In this document: one piece after another, positions 9,788 through 19,400 of the stretch
Layout of the letters: each line of letters starts with the position of its first letter
Position numbering within the stretch: the stretch's first letter is position 1
NCBI RefSeq assembly: GCF_000717915.1
Contig: NZ_JOCX01000012.1
Coordinates: forward strand, 62,001 to 126,000
Source of the DNA: Streptomyces sp. NRRL S-244
GTDB taxonomy: Bacteria > Actinomycetota > Actinomycetes > Streptomycetales > Streptomycetaceae
Direction of reading: 5' to 3'
DNA: 64,000 bases
Position numbers and translations under genes: made by a program
The notes under the pieces: generated by a model
Databases searched by the model: none
Told to the model about the DNA's origin: nothing
Seen by the model: the letters and a program-made list of their open reading frames with translations, nothing else

Positions 9788-10602
9788 GGGGTCGCCGTCC
9801 CTCGCGGGGCGGCGGACACGGAGAGGACGGGGGCGGGGGCCGCGGCGGCCCCGGTGGTCAGGGAGGTGATCCGGGCGGGCAGGCCCCGCCACACCTCCGG
9901 GGTGTAGAAGTGGCCGCCGGGCAGGACGTCGTGGCGGAACGGGCCGTCGGTCAGTGCCGCCCAGCGCGGACCCACGTCCTCGCCGATGACCGGGTCCGCG
10001 TCCCCGGAGAACACCTGGAGCGGGACGCCGGTCCGGGCACCGGGGGTGTGGGTGAAGGTGTCCCGGGCGGCCAGGTCGGCCCGCATCAGCTCCACGGCCA
10101 TCTCGGTCAGCTCGGGCTCTTCGAGGACGTGCTCGGGCAGCAGGCCGTGGGTGCTCATCCAGCCGAGCAGCTCGTCGTCGCGCTGCCCCTGGGCCAGGAA
10201 CCGGTCCCGGTCGGTGACCCCGCGGTCCGGGGCGTTGCAGGCGGAGACGACCAGGGCGCGCGGCGGGGGCGCGCCCGCCGCGGCGAGCCGTACGGTGACG
10301 TCGAAGGCCATCCAGCCGCCCATGCTGTGTCCGAACAGGACGTACGGGCCCTGTCCGGCCACCGCCGCGACCCCGGCGGCGGCGTCGGTCGCGAGCTCGT
10401 CCCAGGTCCGGGCGAACTCCTCGGCGAACCGCCCCTCGCGCCCCGGATAGCAGACGGCCACCAGGCCGGCGCCGTCCGGCAGGGCCGGGATCCAGTCGTG
10501 GAAGGTGGCGGTGCCCCCGCCGCAGAAGGCGAGGCAGACCAGGGTGGGAGCGCCCGCCCCGGTCTCCTTCAGGCGCACCGCGGTGGTGTCGAGGACGCTC
10601 AC
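9784..10602 (-). CDS. Type II thioesterase
   Basis: A 272-residue alpha/beta hydrolase of the NRPS/PKS type II thioesterase family, with the nucleophile motif GHSMGGW, an acid in VFSGDADPVIG and the catalytic His in GGHFY. Such proteins remove mischarged groups from carrier domains or release a finished amino acid. The GTG at 10602 has GGGAGG upstream and overlaps the stop of the A-T gene by 4 bases. Its place directly behind an A-T didomain and a dioxygenase resembles the NikP1/NikP2 style of making a beta-hydroxy amino acid on a carrier and then releasing it. Housekeeping editing for the whole synthetase is an equally good reading. Confidence 0.9.
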   Translation of the reverse strand: MSVLDTTAVRLKETGAGAPTLVCLAFCGGGTATFHDWIPALPDGAGLVAVCYPGREGRFAEEFARTWDELATDAAAGVAAVAGQGPYVLFGHSMGGWMAFDVTVRLAAAGAPPPRALVVSACNAPDRGVTDRDRFLAQGQRDDELLGWMSTHGLLPEHVLEEPELTEMAVELMRADLAARDTFTHTPGARTGVPLQVFSGDADPVIGEDVGPRWAALTDGPFRHDVLPGGHFYTPEVWRGLPARITSLTTGAAAAPAPVLSVSAAPRGTATP

Positions 10603-12374
10603 GAGGCCTCCCCGGCGGCCAGGGCGTGCACCGACTGCGCGTGCCGGGCCAGGTCCGCGAGGACGGGGAAGCGGTAGACGTCCTTGGTCCGCAGCGCGAT
10701 CCCGGCGTTCTTCTTCAGCCGGGACACCACGCGCAGCGCCAGCAGCGAATGGCCGCCGAGCGCGAAGAAGTTCGCCTCCGCGTCGACGCCGTCCCGGCCG
10801 AGGACCTCGGCCCACACGGTCGCGATCAGCTCCTCCAGCGGGCCCTCGGGGGCGCGCCCGGAGGACTCCGGCCCGGCTGCGGGGGCCGTCGGCAGCGGCG
10901 GCAGCGCCTCGGTGTCCACCTTGCCGTTCGGCGTCAGCGGGAGCGCGTCGACCGTGACGAAGACGGACGGGACGAAGTGCGCGGGCAGCACGGCCCCGCA
11001 GTGCCGGCTCAGCTCCGCGTCGGTCACCCGGGCCCCGGGAGCCAGGACGCAGTACGCCGCGAGGAGGGTGTCGCCGTCCGGCCCGGTCCGGGCCACGGCG
11101 ACGGCCGCCTCCACCGCCGCGTGGCCGCGCAGCCGGTCCTCCAGCTCGCCCGGCTCCACCCGGAAGCCGCGGACCTTGAGCTGCCGGTCGGTGCGGCGCA
11201 GGAACTCCAGACCGGAGCCGGCCCGCCAGCGCACCAGGTCGCCCGTGCGGTACATCCGGCCGCCGTCGGTGGAGAAGGGGTCCGCGACGAACCGCGAGGC
11301 GGTCAGCCCGGGCCGACCGACGTAGCCGACGGCCACGCCCGGACCGGCCAGGTACAGCTCGCCCGTGGCGGCCGGCCGCAGCCCCTCGTCGAGGACCTGG
11401 GCGCGGACCCCGGCCAGCGGCTCGCCCAGGCGTGGGGCGGCCCCGGTGATCCGGGTCGCGGTGGCGTCGACGGTGCACTCGGTCGGGCCGTACAGGTTCC
11501 AGGCCTCCACGGCCGGGTCCTCGGCCAGCGCCCGCCACATCGGTACCGGCACCGGCTCGCCGCCCAGCAGCAGCCGCAGCGGACGCCCGGGCCGCAGCCG
11601 CGGACCGGTCAGCCGCCAGTGCGAGGGGGTGCAGTCGAGGTCGGTCACGCCGTACGCGTCGAGCAGCGCGTCCAGCCGGGCCGGGTCCGTGCGGTCCTCG
11701 TCGTCCAGGACGACCAGGGTGTCGCCGCGGCACACGCGGACCCACTGCTGCACGGACGCGTCGAAGGACAGGCTGGCGTTCCAGGCGACCACGCGGTGGC
11801 CGGACGGGTAGACGCCCCGCTCTTCCAGGCCCGCGACGAGGGCGGCGACGCCGGCGTGAGTGACCTCCACCCCCTTGGGGGGTCCGCTGGAGCCCGAGGT
11901 GTGGATGACGTAGGCCGCGGTGGCCGGGTGCCCGGCACGGCCGGACGGCTCCGCGTCGGCCTGCGCGGCAGGCGCCGCCGTGGCCAGGTGTGCCGTGTCC
12001 GGGTCCAGGACCGGCAGGCCCTCGGCCCACTCGGCCTCGGCCCCCGCCCGCGCGACCACCGCACGCAGCCCGGCGTCGGCCGCGATGTGCGCGAGCCGCT
12101 CCCCGGGGTACGCCGGGTCCAGAGGGACGTAGGCCGCACCGGCCCGCCACACCGCCAGCGGGGCCACGGCCCAGCCCGTGCCGCGGGGCAGGCTCACGCC
12201 GACCCGGTCGCCCGGGCGGACGCCGAGCGCGCGCAGCGCCGCCGCCAGCCGGGCCGTGCGCCCGGCCAGCTCCTCGAAGGTCAGGGCACCGTCCGCGGCG
12301 TGCACCGCGGCCCGGCCGGGGAAGGTCCGGGCGGTCTCCAGGAACCGCTCCACCAGGTTCGCCGGCTCAGCCAC
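10599..12374 (-). CDS. NRPS A-T didomain (Gln-like code)
   Basis: The 591-residue protein is an adenylation domain (motifs [28 protein letters not shown], and PNGKVD near residue 500) followed by a carrier domain with the pantetheine Ser in FFALGGHSLL. There is no condensation domain. The pocket read from FDASVQQW, TDLDCTPS, LLLGGEP and NLYGPTECTVD is DAQDLGLVDK. It is one residue from DAQDLGVVDK, a glutamine code. A ureido side chain such as citrulline might also fit. The GTG start overlaps the dioxygenase stop by 8 bases. Free A-T didomains next to an oxygenase commonly present an amino acid for beta-hydroxylation. Confidence 0.92.
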   Translation of the reverse strand: MAEPANLVERFLETARTFPGRAAVHAADGALTFEELAGRTARLAAALRALGVRPGDRVGVSLPRGTGWAVAPLAVWRAGAAYVPLDPAYPGERLAHIAADAGLRAVVARAGAEAEWAEGLPVLDPDTAHLATAAPAAQADAEPSGRAGHPATAAYVIHTSGSSGPPKGVEVTHAGVAALVAGLEERGVYPSGHRVVAWNASLSFDASVQQWVRVCRGDTLVVLDDEDRTDPARLDALLDAYGVTDLDCTPSHWRLTGPRLRPGRPLRLLLGGEPVPVPMWRALAEDPAVEAWNLYGPTECTVDATATRITGAAPRLGEPLAGVRAQVLDEGLRPAATGELYLAGPGVAVGYVGRPGLTASRFVADPFSTDGGRMYRTGDLVRWRAGSGLEFLRRTDRQLKVRGFRVEPGELEDRLRGHAAVEAAVAVARTGPDGDTLLAAYCVLAPGARVTDAELSRHCGAVLPAHFVPSVFVTVDALPLTPNGKVDTEALPPLPTAPAAGPESSGRAPEGPLEELIATVWAEVLGRDGVDAEANFFALGGHSLLALRVVSRLKKNAGIALRTKDVYRFPVLADLARHAQSVHALAAGEAS

Positions 12375-13458
12375 GGGACACCGCCGCCACGGTTCCGGCG
12401 CGCGGGGCGACGGTCGGGGCGCAGTCCGCCACCGCGACCGGGTCGCCCATGGCGACGACGATCCGCCGGTCGCCGCGGAAGGGGTCGCGGCCGTGCGCGG
12501 TCAGGACGTTGTCGACGATCAGCAGGTCCCCCGGCTGCCAGGCGCGGCGCACGGTGGCCCGCTCGTAGGCGGCGTTGACGTCCTCCAGGTCCGCCTCCGT
12601 CAGCGGGACGCCGTCACCGAGACCCGTGTCGAAGGGCAGCCCCCCGGGGCCGAGTTCGTCCAGCAGGACCTCGCGCAGCTCCTCGTCCAGCGAGAAGCGG
12701 TTCCAGAACGCCATGTGGTTGAACCAGACTTCCTCGCCGGTCTGCGGGTGGCGGACGATGCCCGGCCGCACCTGGCTGGTGCGCAGCGTGCCCTCTTCGT
12801 CCCAGGCGCAGGCGATGGCGTTCTCGGCGCAGTACGCCTCGACCTCCTCGCGGGTGGTGGCCCCGAAGGCGGACTGCCAGGCGACCGAGAGGGTCTGCGA
12901 GTAGGTGCGGGTCAGGACCCAGCCGGAGGCGCGCATCCGCTCGACCAGCGCGGCGGGGAGCGAGCGCAGCACCTCGCGGCAGTCGGTGACGGGGGTCGCG
13001 CCGCCCTCCTCGGGGGCGGTCAGGCAGCCGAAGAGCAGCAGGCCGGGGAAGGTCAGCGTGTAGCTGTTCTCGTTGTGCGGGCGGATCGCCTGCGCGGCGG
13101 GCAGGTCGGTGGAGGAGAAGACGCCGGAGCCGAAGTCGCTGCGGGGGGTGGCCTTCTCGCGGTACGGGGTGGCCCGGCGGACCAGCTCGTCGCGGACGAC
13201 GGCGAAGTCGTCGACGCTGCGGACCGGCAGCCCGCTCACGTACACGGCGCCGAACCGGTCGAGTCCGGCGCGCAGTTCGGCGCGGTGCCCGGCGAGCCAG
13301 TCCCGCGCGGCGGCCGCGTCGGCCAGCTCGGGGGCGCGGACGGTGGCCGGGGCGCCGGGCTCGGTGAGCCAGTCGAGGACGCCCGCGAAGGGGACGGCCT
13401 CGGCGGCGGTGGCCTCGGCAGCGCCGCCCTCCTCGGGGGTGGTCGGGTGCGCGCTCAT
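12367..13458 (-). CDS. SyrP/TauD-like Fe(II)/2-oxoglutarate dioxygenase
   Basis: A 363-residue TauD-superfamily oxygenase. The iron site is the HxE of RPHNENSY plus the distal His in LTAHGRDPF; the Arg in GDRRIVVAMG would hold 2-oxoglutarate. FPGLLLFGC and APEEGGATPVTD are typical of the SyrP branch, whose members hydroxylate carrier-bound amino acids such as Asp in syringomycin synthesis. It differs from the VioC/OrfP arginine hydroxylases. Its gene lies between the DDAH gene and the A-T gene, with a 4-base overlap upstream and an 8-base overlap downstream. The likely substrate is the aminoacyl group on that A-T protein, giving a beta-hydroxylated Gln or Cit-like residue. Confidence 0.85.
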   Translation of the reverse strand: MSAHPTTPEEGGAAEATAAEAVPFAGVLDWLTEPGAPATVRAPELADAAAARDWLAGHRAELRAGLDRFGAVYVSGLPVRSVDDFAVVRDELVRRATPYREKATPRSDFGSGVFSSTDLPAAQAIRPHNENSYTLTFPGLLLFGCLTAPEEGGATPVTDCREVLRSLPAALVERMRASGWVLTRTYSQTLSVAWQSAFGATTREEVEAYCAENAIACAWDEEGTLRTSQVRPGIVRHPQTGEEVWFNHMAFWNRFSLDEELREVLLDELGPGGLPFDTGLGDGVPLTEADLEDVNAAYERATVRRAWQPGDLLIVDNVLTAHGRDPFRGDRRIVVAMGDPVAVADCAPTVAPRAGTVAAVSRG

Positions 13459-14303
13459 GCGGCACCACCCGCGGTCGGGGTCTGCGCGGCGTGACGGAGC
13501 TCCAGGGTGCAGCACTTGACGCTGCCGCCGCCCTTGAACAGTTCGGACAGGTCGACGCCGATCGGCGTGAAACCGCGCTCGGCCAGCCGGTCCGCGAGCC
13601 CGCGGGCGGCCTCGGCGAGCAGGACGTTCCGCCCGTCGGAGAGCGCGTTCAGCCCGAAGACCTCGGCGTCCTCCTCCGTGGCCAGCAGGGCGTCCGGGTA
13701 CAGCTCGCGCAGCACCGCCTGCGACTCGGCCGAGAAGGCACCGGGGAAGTACATGATCTCGTCGTCGTCGAGCACGGCGAGGGCGGTGTCCAGGTGGTAG
13801 AAGCGCGGGTCGACCAGGGTCAGGCCCACCACCGGGGCGCCGAGCACCCGTTCGGCCTCGGCGTGCGAGGCCGGGTCGGTGCGGAAGCCGGTGCCCGCCA
13901 GGATCCGGGACCCGGCGACCAGGAGGTCGCCCTCGCCCTCGTTGACGTGCTCCGGGGCGACCACCTCGGCGTAGCCGTTGGCCTCGAACCAGGCCTGGTA
14001 GGCGGGGGCTTCGGCGGCGCGCTCGGGGTGGCGGAAACGGGCCATCAGGACGCGGTCGCCGAGCACGGTGGCACCGTTGGCCGAGTAGACCATGTCGGGC
14101 AGCCCCGGAACCGGGTCGATCAGGTCGACCGTGTGCCCGAGCTCCTGGTAGAGGGCGTACAGCCGCTCCCACTGCAGGACGGCCAGGTCGGTGTCGGTCG
14201 GCTTGGCCGGGTCCATCCAGGGGTTGATGCGGTAGTCGACGGTGAAGTGGGACGGGCGGCACATCAGGTAGTGCCGGGGACGGGCGGTGCGCTGGACGGT
14301 CAT
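13455..14303 (-). CDS. ddaH: DDAH-family dimethylarginine dimethylaminohydrolase
   Basis: A 282-residue member of the guanidino-modifying superfamily. Signature segments are NPWMD near residue 28, EGEGD (substrate carboxylates), FYHLDTAL (catalytic His region), and the nucleophile Cys in GGGSVKCCTLELR near the C-terminus. Family members hydrolyse methylated arginine, or arginine, to citrulline. Streptomyces commonly carry such a gene elsewhere, but here it is embedded in the NRPS operon: 4 bases after MbtH and overlapping the dioxygenase start by 4 bases. I infer that it supplies citrulline or a related ureido amino acid to the A-T protein. An ornithine- or ammonia-generating role is not excluded. 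Confidence 0.85.
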   Translation of the reverse strand: MTVQRTARPRHYLMCRPSHFTVDYRINPWMDPAKPTDTDLAVLQWERLYALYQELGHTVDLIDPVPGLPDMVYSANGATVLGDRVLMARFRHPERAAEAPAYQAWFEANGYAEVVAPEHVNEGEGDLLVAGSRILAGTGFRTDPASHAEAERVLGAPVVGLTLVDPRFYHLDTALAVLDDDEIMYFPGAFSAESQAVLRELYPDALLATEEDAEVFGLNALSDGRNVLLAEAARGLADRLAERGFTPIGVDLSELFKGGGSVKCCTLELRHAAQTPTAGGAA

Positions 14304-14307
14304 CGGC

Positions 14308-14520
14308 TCAGACCTCCCCGAGGGCGGCGACCAGACCGGCCGGACGCAGATCGGTCCAGGTCTTCTCGATGTGGTCCAGGCAGTCCTGGCGACCGGCCGG
14401 GCCGTGGGTGGCCGTCCAGCCGGCGGGCACCTCGATCGAGGCGGGCCACAGGGAGTGCTGGTTCTCCTGGTTGACGAGGACGAAGTAGGTGGCTTCGTCG
14501 TCCTCGAAGGGGTTGGTCAC
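14308..14520 (-). CDS. MbtH-like protein
   Basis: A 70-residue MbtH-like chaperone that activates NRPS adenylation domains. It has the family motifs NQENQHSLWP and CLDHIEKTWTDLRP. The GTG at 14520 is chosen because AGGAG sits 5 bases upstream and the protein then begins TNPFEDD, as usual in the family. It lies at the front of the NRPS genes and probably serves all three A domains seen here. Confidence 0.95.
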   Translation of the reverse strand: MTNPFEDDEATYFVLVNQENQHSLWPASIEVPAGWTATHGPAGRQDCLDHIEKTWTDLRPAGLVAALGEV

Positions 14521-14531
14521 GGGTGCTCCTG

Positions 14532-14843
14532 TCACGTCGTGGTGGGGATCGCGCCGGGTCGCGCGAGGCTGGTGGATTCGGTGGCGAGGTGCCATCCGTG
14601 GAAGGGGGAGGGAGGCGCGAGCACGCGGCGGCAGATGGCCAGGGCGGCCTCCGCGGCGGTCGTCCCGGGCGTGGCCACGGTGAAGAGTCCGAGGTCCACG
14701 CCGTGCGGACCGCTCCGCACGCTGATGTGCTCCAGGCGCTCCTCCGGGCGGGCCGCGCCCCAGAGCAGGCGGAGCAGGCGGCCGTCGTCCGCGGGACCGG
14801 GGCCGGGCCCGGGCGGGATGAGAGAGACGAGGGTCAGCTCCAC
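14532..14843 (-). CDS. Hypothetical protein
   Basis: A 103-residue reading frame with a GTG start 9 bases after the stop of the small peptide gene and a stop 11 bases before mbtH. I do not recognise it. The product is soluble, with a Pro/Gly-rich stretch at residues 10-18, a central segment with SVRSGPHGVDLGLF, and a conserved-looking C-terminal FHGWHLATES. No signal peptide or membrane segment is evident and the ribosome site is weak. Its fixed place between the peptide gene and the NRPS genes suggests it belongs to the same transcript. Confidence 0.55.
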   Translation of the reverse strand: MELTLVSLIPPGPGPGPADDGRLLRLLWGAARPEERLEHISVRSGPHGVDLGLFTVATPGTTAAEAALAICRRVLAPPSPFHGWHLATESTSLARPGAIPTTT

Positions 14844-14852
14844 GCGCCCGAG

Positions 14853-15056
14853 TCAGTCCCAGATGAGGCCGTACGTGACCGCACCCGGGGCGGCCGGGAG
14901 GGGCGCCGAGGCCGCCCGGACGGTGGCGGCCCCGGCCGTGTCCGCACCGGACGGCCCGCCGGCGGTGAGCGCGAGGGCGGCGCAGGCGACGGCCGCGGCG
15001 ACGGCCACGGCAGCGGTGCGGACCGGACGGACGGCGGTGTGGACGCGAGAAGTCAT
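14853..15056 (-). CDS. Small exported peptide, first gene of the NRPS operon
   Basis: A 67-residue product with a basic N-region (Arg4, Arg10, Arg13), an Ala/Val-rich hydrophobic core at about residues 14-31, and a Gly/Ala-rich stretch with possible signal-peptidase sites. The C-terminus ends in VTYGLIWD. It has few charged residues and no cysteines after the signal region. GAGGG lies 8 bases before the ATG. It is divergent from the TrmB/LuxR-like regulator gene across about 260 bases. No family is recognised. It could be a secreted signal peptide precursor, or an unremarkable small exported protein. Confidence 0.6.
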   Translation of the reverse strand: MTSRVHTAVRPVRTAAVAVAAAVACAALALTAGGPSGADTAGAATVRAASAPLPAAPGAVTYGLIWD

Positions 15057-15318
15057 GGAGGTGCCCTCATCGGGAGTGGGGAAGGGGTGCCGAGCGGCAC
15101 ACCTCCATCCTGGCCAAGGTGTTGACCTGGGGGAACGGGTTCAGGGGTGGCGGAAGCGGCCAGGACGCTTTGGGACAGCCGCCCCTGGCCGGGCCCCCGC
15201 CCACGGCCGGCCGGAGCCACGGTGACGCGCGTAGAGGGCGCGTTTATGTCACGTAGATCTCCGGCAGGCAGGCTGCTCGCAGATCGACGGGGGCGACCGC
15301 ATGCGAAGAGGTGAACCG
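15057..15318. promoter_or_regulatory. Divergent promoter region, NRPS operon versus LuxR-like regulator
   Basis: This 262-base gap separates the minus-strand NRPS operon from the plus-strand regulator and must hold both promoters. I see no clear sigma-factor boxes or a clean operator. GTTGACC at about 15121 could be a -35 element on the plus strand. It is the natural place to look for binding by the LuxR-like and SARP proteins encoded nearby. Confidence 0.4.
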
Positions 15319-16296
15319 ATGTCCGTGACGCTGGACCTGGAGGAGCTCGACCAGACGGTGTACGAGGAGGTGCTGGCCCGGCCCGAACTGGGCCTGGTCG
15401 AACTTGCCGCCCGGCTCGGGGTGGAGCCCGACCGGGTCCGCGACTGCCTCGACCGGCTTTTCGCGCTGCGCCTGGTCCAGGCGTCCTTCGAGACGCCCGG
15501 CCGCTTCACCGTCGTCGACCCGGTCCTCGGGATGCAGCGGCTCTTGGACCAGCAGCACGAGGAACTGGTGCGCCGGCACCGCCAGGCCGCGGGCCACCAG
15601 CAGGCCCTGGTCCGGATCCTCGCGGGCGCCGGCTCCGGCGGCCGCCCGGCGGAGGGCGTCGAGCGGCTGGCCGGACTCGACGCCGTGCAGCGGCGGTTGG
15701 AGCGCCTGGCGCTGGAGGCCAGGACCGAGGTGCTGACCTTCATGCCGGGCGGTCCCCAGTCCGCGGCCGCGCTGGAGGCCGCCGAACGCAACGACGCCCT
15801 CGTGCTCGGCCGCGGCGTCGCCATCCGCACCATCGGGCTGGACCTCGTACGGGAGGATCCGGGCACCCTGCGTTACAGCCGGGCGCTGCTCGCGGGCGGC
15901 GGGGCCTTCCGTACGGTCGCCGCGCTGCCGACCCGGATGGTGCTGGTCGACCGGACCCACGCCCTCGTTCCCATCGACCCGGCCAACAGCCGCCAGGGCG
16001 CGCTGTTCCTCTCCGCGCCCGGCATGATCGCCCCGCTGGTCGCGCTCTTCGAGCGGGAGTGGGGCGCGGCCGTACCGCTGGGCGCGGATCAGTCGCAGGC
16101 CGTGTACGTACCCACTGAGCAGGAACGCTCCCTGCTGGGCCTGCTGGCCGAGGGCCACACCGACGAATCCGCCGCCGGACAGCTGCACATCTCGGCCCGC
16201 ACCGCCCGGCGGATCATGGCCTCGCTGATCGAACGGCTGGGCGCCCGCAGCCGGTTCGAGGCAGGGCTGCGCGCGGCCCGCCTCGGATGGGTGTGA
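15319..16296 (+). CDS. TrmB/LuxR-like transcriptional regulator
   Basis: A 325-residue regulator. Residues about 10-70 form a TrmB/HTH-like winged helix (LVELAARLGVEPDRVRDCL). The middle resembles the phospholipase-D-like effector region of this group (EVLTFMPGG, then IRTIGLDLVRED). Residues about 262-325 are a LuxR-type HTH (PTEQERSLLGLLAEGHTDES, then HISARTARRIMASLIERLGARSRFE). I chose the ATG at 15319 because AAGAGGTGA lies 5 bases upstream. It is divergent from the small peptide and NRPS operon and is a likely pathway regulator. The ligand is unknown; a peptide or small metabolite are both possible. Confidence 0.82.
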   Translation: MSVTLDLEELDQTVYEEVLARPELGLVELAARLGVEPDRVRDCLDRLFALRLVQASFETPGRFTVVDPVLGMQRLLDQQHEELVRRHRQAAGHQQALVRILAGAGSGGRPAEGVERLAGLDAVQRRLERLALEARTEVLTFMPGGPQSAAALEAAERNDALVLGRGVAIRTIGLDLVREDPGTLRYSRALLAGGGAFRTVAALPTRMVLVDRTHALVPIDPANSRQGALFLSAPGMIAPLVALFEREWGAAVPLGADQSQAVYVPTEQERSLLGLLAEGHTDESAAGQLHISARTARRIMASLIERLGARSRFEAGLRAARLGWV

Positions 16297-16464
16297 CCCG
16301 GACGCGGTCCCTCCCTCCGCCGTGCGAGCCCGGCCGCGCCGCCGCGGCCCATTCCGATGGCATGGTCATATGAACCGCTTAGGATGACGCTCCGTACAAC
16401 GGCGGGCCAGGACAACTGGGGACCAACCGCCGTGTGGAGCTGTGCGCGTGCACAGGGGGAACTC

Positions 16465-19400
16465 GTGAAATTCTTCGTGCTCGGATCCGTGGGCGTGTCC
16501 CACGGGGGACCCGTGCTGACCGGGGGACCGCCGCAGCAGCAGGCCACCCTCGCCGTCCTGGTGCTCCGCGCGGGCCATGTCGTGCCGCTGCACGAACTGA
16601 CCGCCGCGGTCTGGGGGGAGTCCGCCCCGGGCTCCGCGGTGATGATCCTGCGGACCTACGTCTGGCGGCTGCGGAAGCTGCTGGAGGAGGGCGGGGAGCC
16701 CGGGAAAGCCGGGGCCCAGATCCTGGAGTCCGCGAACGACGGCTACCGGCTCGCGGTGCCGCCGGGCTCGGTCGACGCCGTACGGGCCGAGGAGCTGGCC
16801 GCGAAGGCCGCGCGCGCCCACGCGGCCGGGGAGCTGGAGGTCTGCGCCGAAGCCCTGGCCGAGGCCGGGTCCCTGTGGCGGGGCGAGCCACTGGCCGGGG
16901 TGCCGGGGCCGTTCGCCGAGAGCCAGCGCTCGCGCCTGGCGGAGCTGCGGCTGCACCTGCTGGAGGAGCGGCTCGGGGTGGACCTGCTGCTCGGGCGGCA
17001 CGAGCGGGCCGTCCCCGAGCTCACCGCCCTCATCCGCGAGGAGCCGCTGCGGGAGCGCCCGTACGGGCTCCTGATGCGCGCGCTGTACGCCGCGGGGCGG
17101 CAGGGCGACGCCCTCGCCGTCTTCGGCCGGGCCCGCGAGGTGCTGGCCGACGAACTCGGCCTGGACCCGGGCCCGGACCTCCGCTCCCTGCACGCCCGCA
17201 TCCTCTCGGGCGACCCGGCCCTCCTCCCCGCCCCCGCGTCCCCGGCCCCCGGCCGCGAGGGCCAGCCGCCCGCACGCCTCCCGGCCGCGCCCTCCGGCAC
17301 CGCGCCGACGGCACCCGCGGGAGCGCACGGTGTCGCCCCGGGCGGCGCACCGGCTTCCGGCGGCGCGCCCGCGGGACCCGAGGGGTTCCCGGCGGCGCCC
17401 GCCGGGACTGCCGGGGCACCGGCCGGGCTCGCGGCGGCGCCCGCCGCCGGGCCGGCGGGGGCGTACGGCACCGGTCCGGCCGGGGTGCCGGGGACCACGG
17501 TGGCGGGGGCGCACGGGCCCGGGGCCGCGGCAGCCACCGGAGTCCCCAGGGTTCCCGAGGACTTCGGGGCTCCGCGGGCCGGGGACCCGGGAGCCGGCCA
17601 TGCCGGGATGCAGGACGGGGCCCGGGCCGCGGTGTCCGGGGCTGCCGTGGCGCCTGACCTCGCGCAGGGGCAGGGCGCGGCCGGGTACGTCCGGCCCGCC
17701 CAGCTCCCGGCCGACATCGCCGACTTCAGCGGCCGCGCCGCCGAACTCGCCGCCCTCACCGGCGTCCTGAGCGACCCGGCCCGCACCGCCCTGGCCGTCG
17801 CCGCCGTGAGCGGGATGGGCGGCATCGGCAAGAGCGCCCTGGCCCTGCGGGTCGCGCACCACGTCAAGGACGCCCACCCCGACGGCCAGCTCTACGCCGA
17901 CCTCCGCGGCACCGGCAGCGACCCCGCCGACCCCGGCACCGTCCTGGCCAGCCTGCTCGGCGCCCTCGGTGTGCCCCGCCGTGAGGTGCCGCCCTCGACG
18001 GAGGACCGCGCCCGGCTCTTCCGTACCGTCCTGGACGGCCGCCGGCTGCTCCTGCTGCTCGACGACGCCCGGGACATCGCCCAGGTCAAACCGCTGCTCC
18101 CGGGCGCCGCGGGCTGCGCCGTGGTCGTCACCAGCCGGGCCCGCCTGGGCGGGCTGCTGTCGGGACGCCACGTCCAGCTCGCGGAGTTCACGCCGGCGGA
18201 GGCGCTCGGGCTGCTGCGCCAGATCGTCGGCGCCGACCGGGTGGACCGGGAGGAGGAGGCCGCGGCCGCGCTGGTCGAGGCCTGCGCCCGGCTGCCGCTG
18301 GCGGTCCGCATCGTCGCGGCCCGCCTCGCCGCCCGGCCCGGATGGACCGTCGCGCACCTGGTGGCCCGCCTCGCCGACGAGCGGCGCCGGCTGACCGAAC
18401 TGCGGGCCGACGACCTGGCCGTCGCCGCCGTCTTCGAGCTGGGCCACCGCCAGCTGACCGGGCCCCAGGCGAGCGTGTTCCGCCGGCTCGCCCCCGTCTC
18501 CCGGCCCGGCATCGGGCTCGCCGCGGCGGCCGCCGCCCTGGACCTGGCCGAGCCGGCGGCCGAGGAGCTGCTCGAAGCCCTGGTGGACGCCGCCCTGCTC
18601 GAATCACCGGAGCCGGGCCGCTACCGCCACCACGAGCTGGGCCGGGACTTCGCTCTCAACCTGCCCGCCCCGGCCGGTGAATCCGGCCCGCCGGTGCAGC
18701 ACAGACTCCTGCACCACCTGCTGGGCATGGCGGCCGAGGCCTTCCAGTGGATGATCCCCGGAGACCCGGTGCACCGCTCGATCGTCGCGGCGGCCGCCGA
18801 ACCGGGGGAGGGACGGCTCGCGGACCTGACCGAGGCCCGCGACTGGGTCGTCGCGGAGTTCGACTGCGCGCTGCACGCCGTTCAGATCGTGGTGCGGCGG
18901 CCGGACGCCGCGGACACGGAGCAGCTGACGATGGCCGCCGACCTGCTGGTCGCGCTCAGCTCGTTCGGGCAGGACATCCCGTACGCGCGGATCACCGCGA
19001 CCGCCGCCGAACTGGCGCGGGCCGCGACGCTGCGCGGCAACGACCGCGCGGCCGGGCGCGCCCACTTCCTCACCGGGAACGCGGCGCTCCAGGCCACCGA
19101 TCTGGGCCGGGCCCGCGCCGCCTCCGAGCTGGCCGTGATGGCCTGCCGCCGGGCGGGCGACCGGGCGATCCTGCAGCAGGCGTACAACGACCTCGGGGTG
19201 ATCGCCCAGTTCGAGCACCGCTTCGACGAGGCGGCCGAGTGCTTCGACGAGGCGCTCGTCCTGGCGCGGGAGCAGGGCCACCGCTCGGGCGCCCTGACGA
19301 TCACCCTCAACGCCGCCCTGGCCCGCGTCCGCGGCGGCCGGGCGGCCGAGGCGCTTCCCGCGTGCGAGGAGGCCCTGGAGGCGCTGCGGGAGATGGCCGA

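Noticed and set aside
12367..13458. VioC/OrfP-type arginine hydroxylase, suggesting capreomycidine or enduracididine synthesis
   Set aside because: The motifs fit the SyrP branch better, and no capreomycidine synthase or MppP/MppR-like gene is present in the window.
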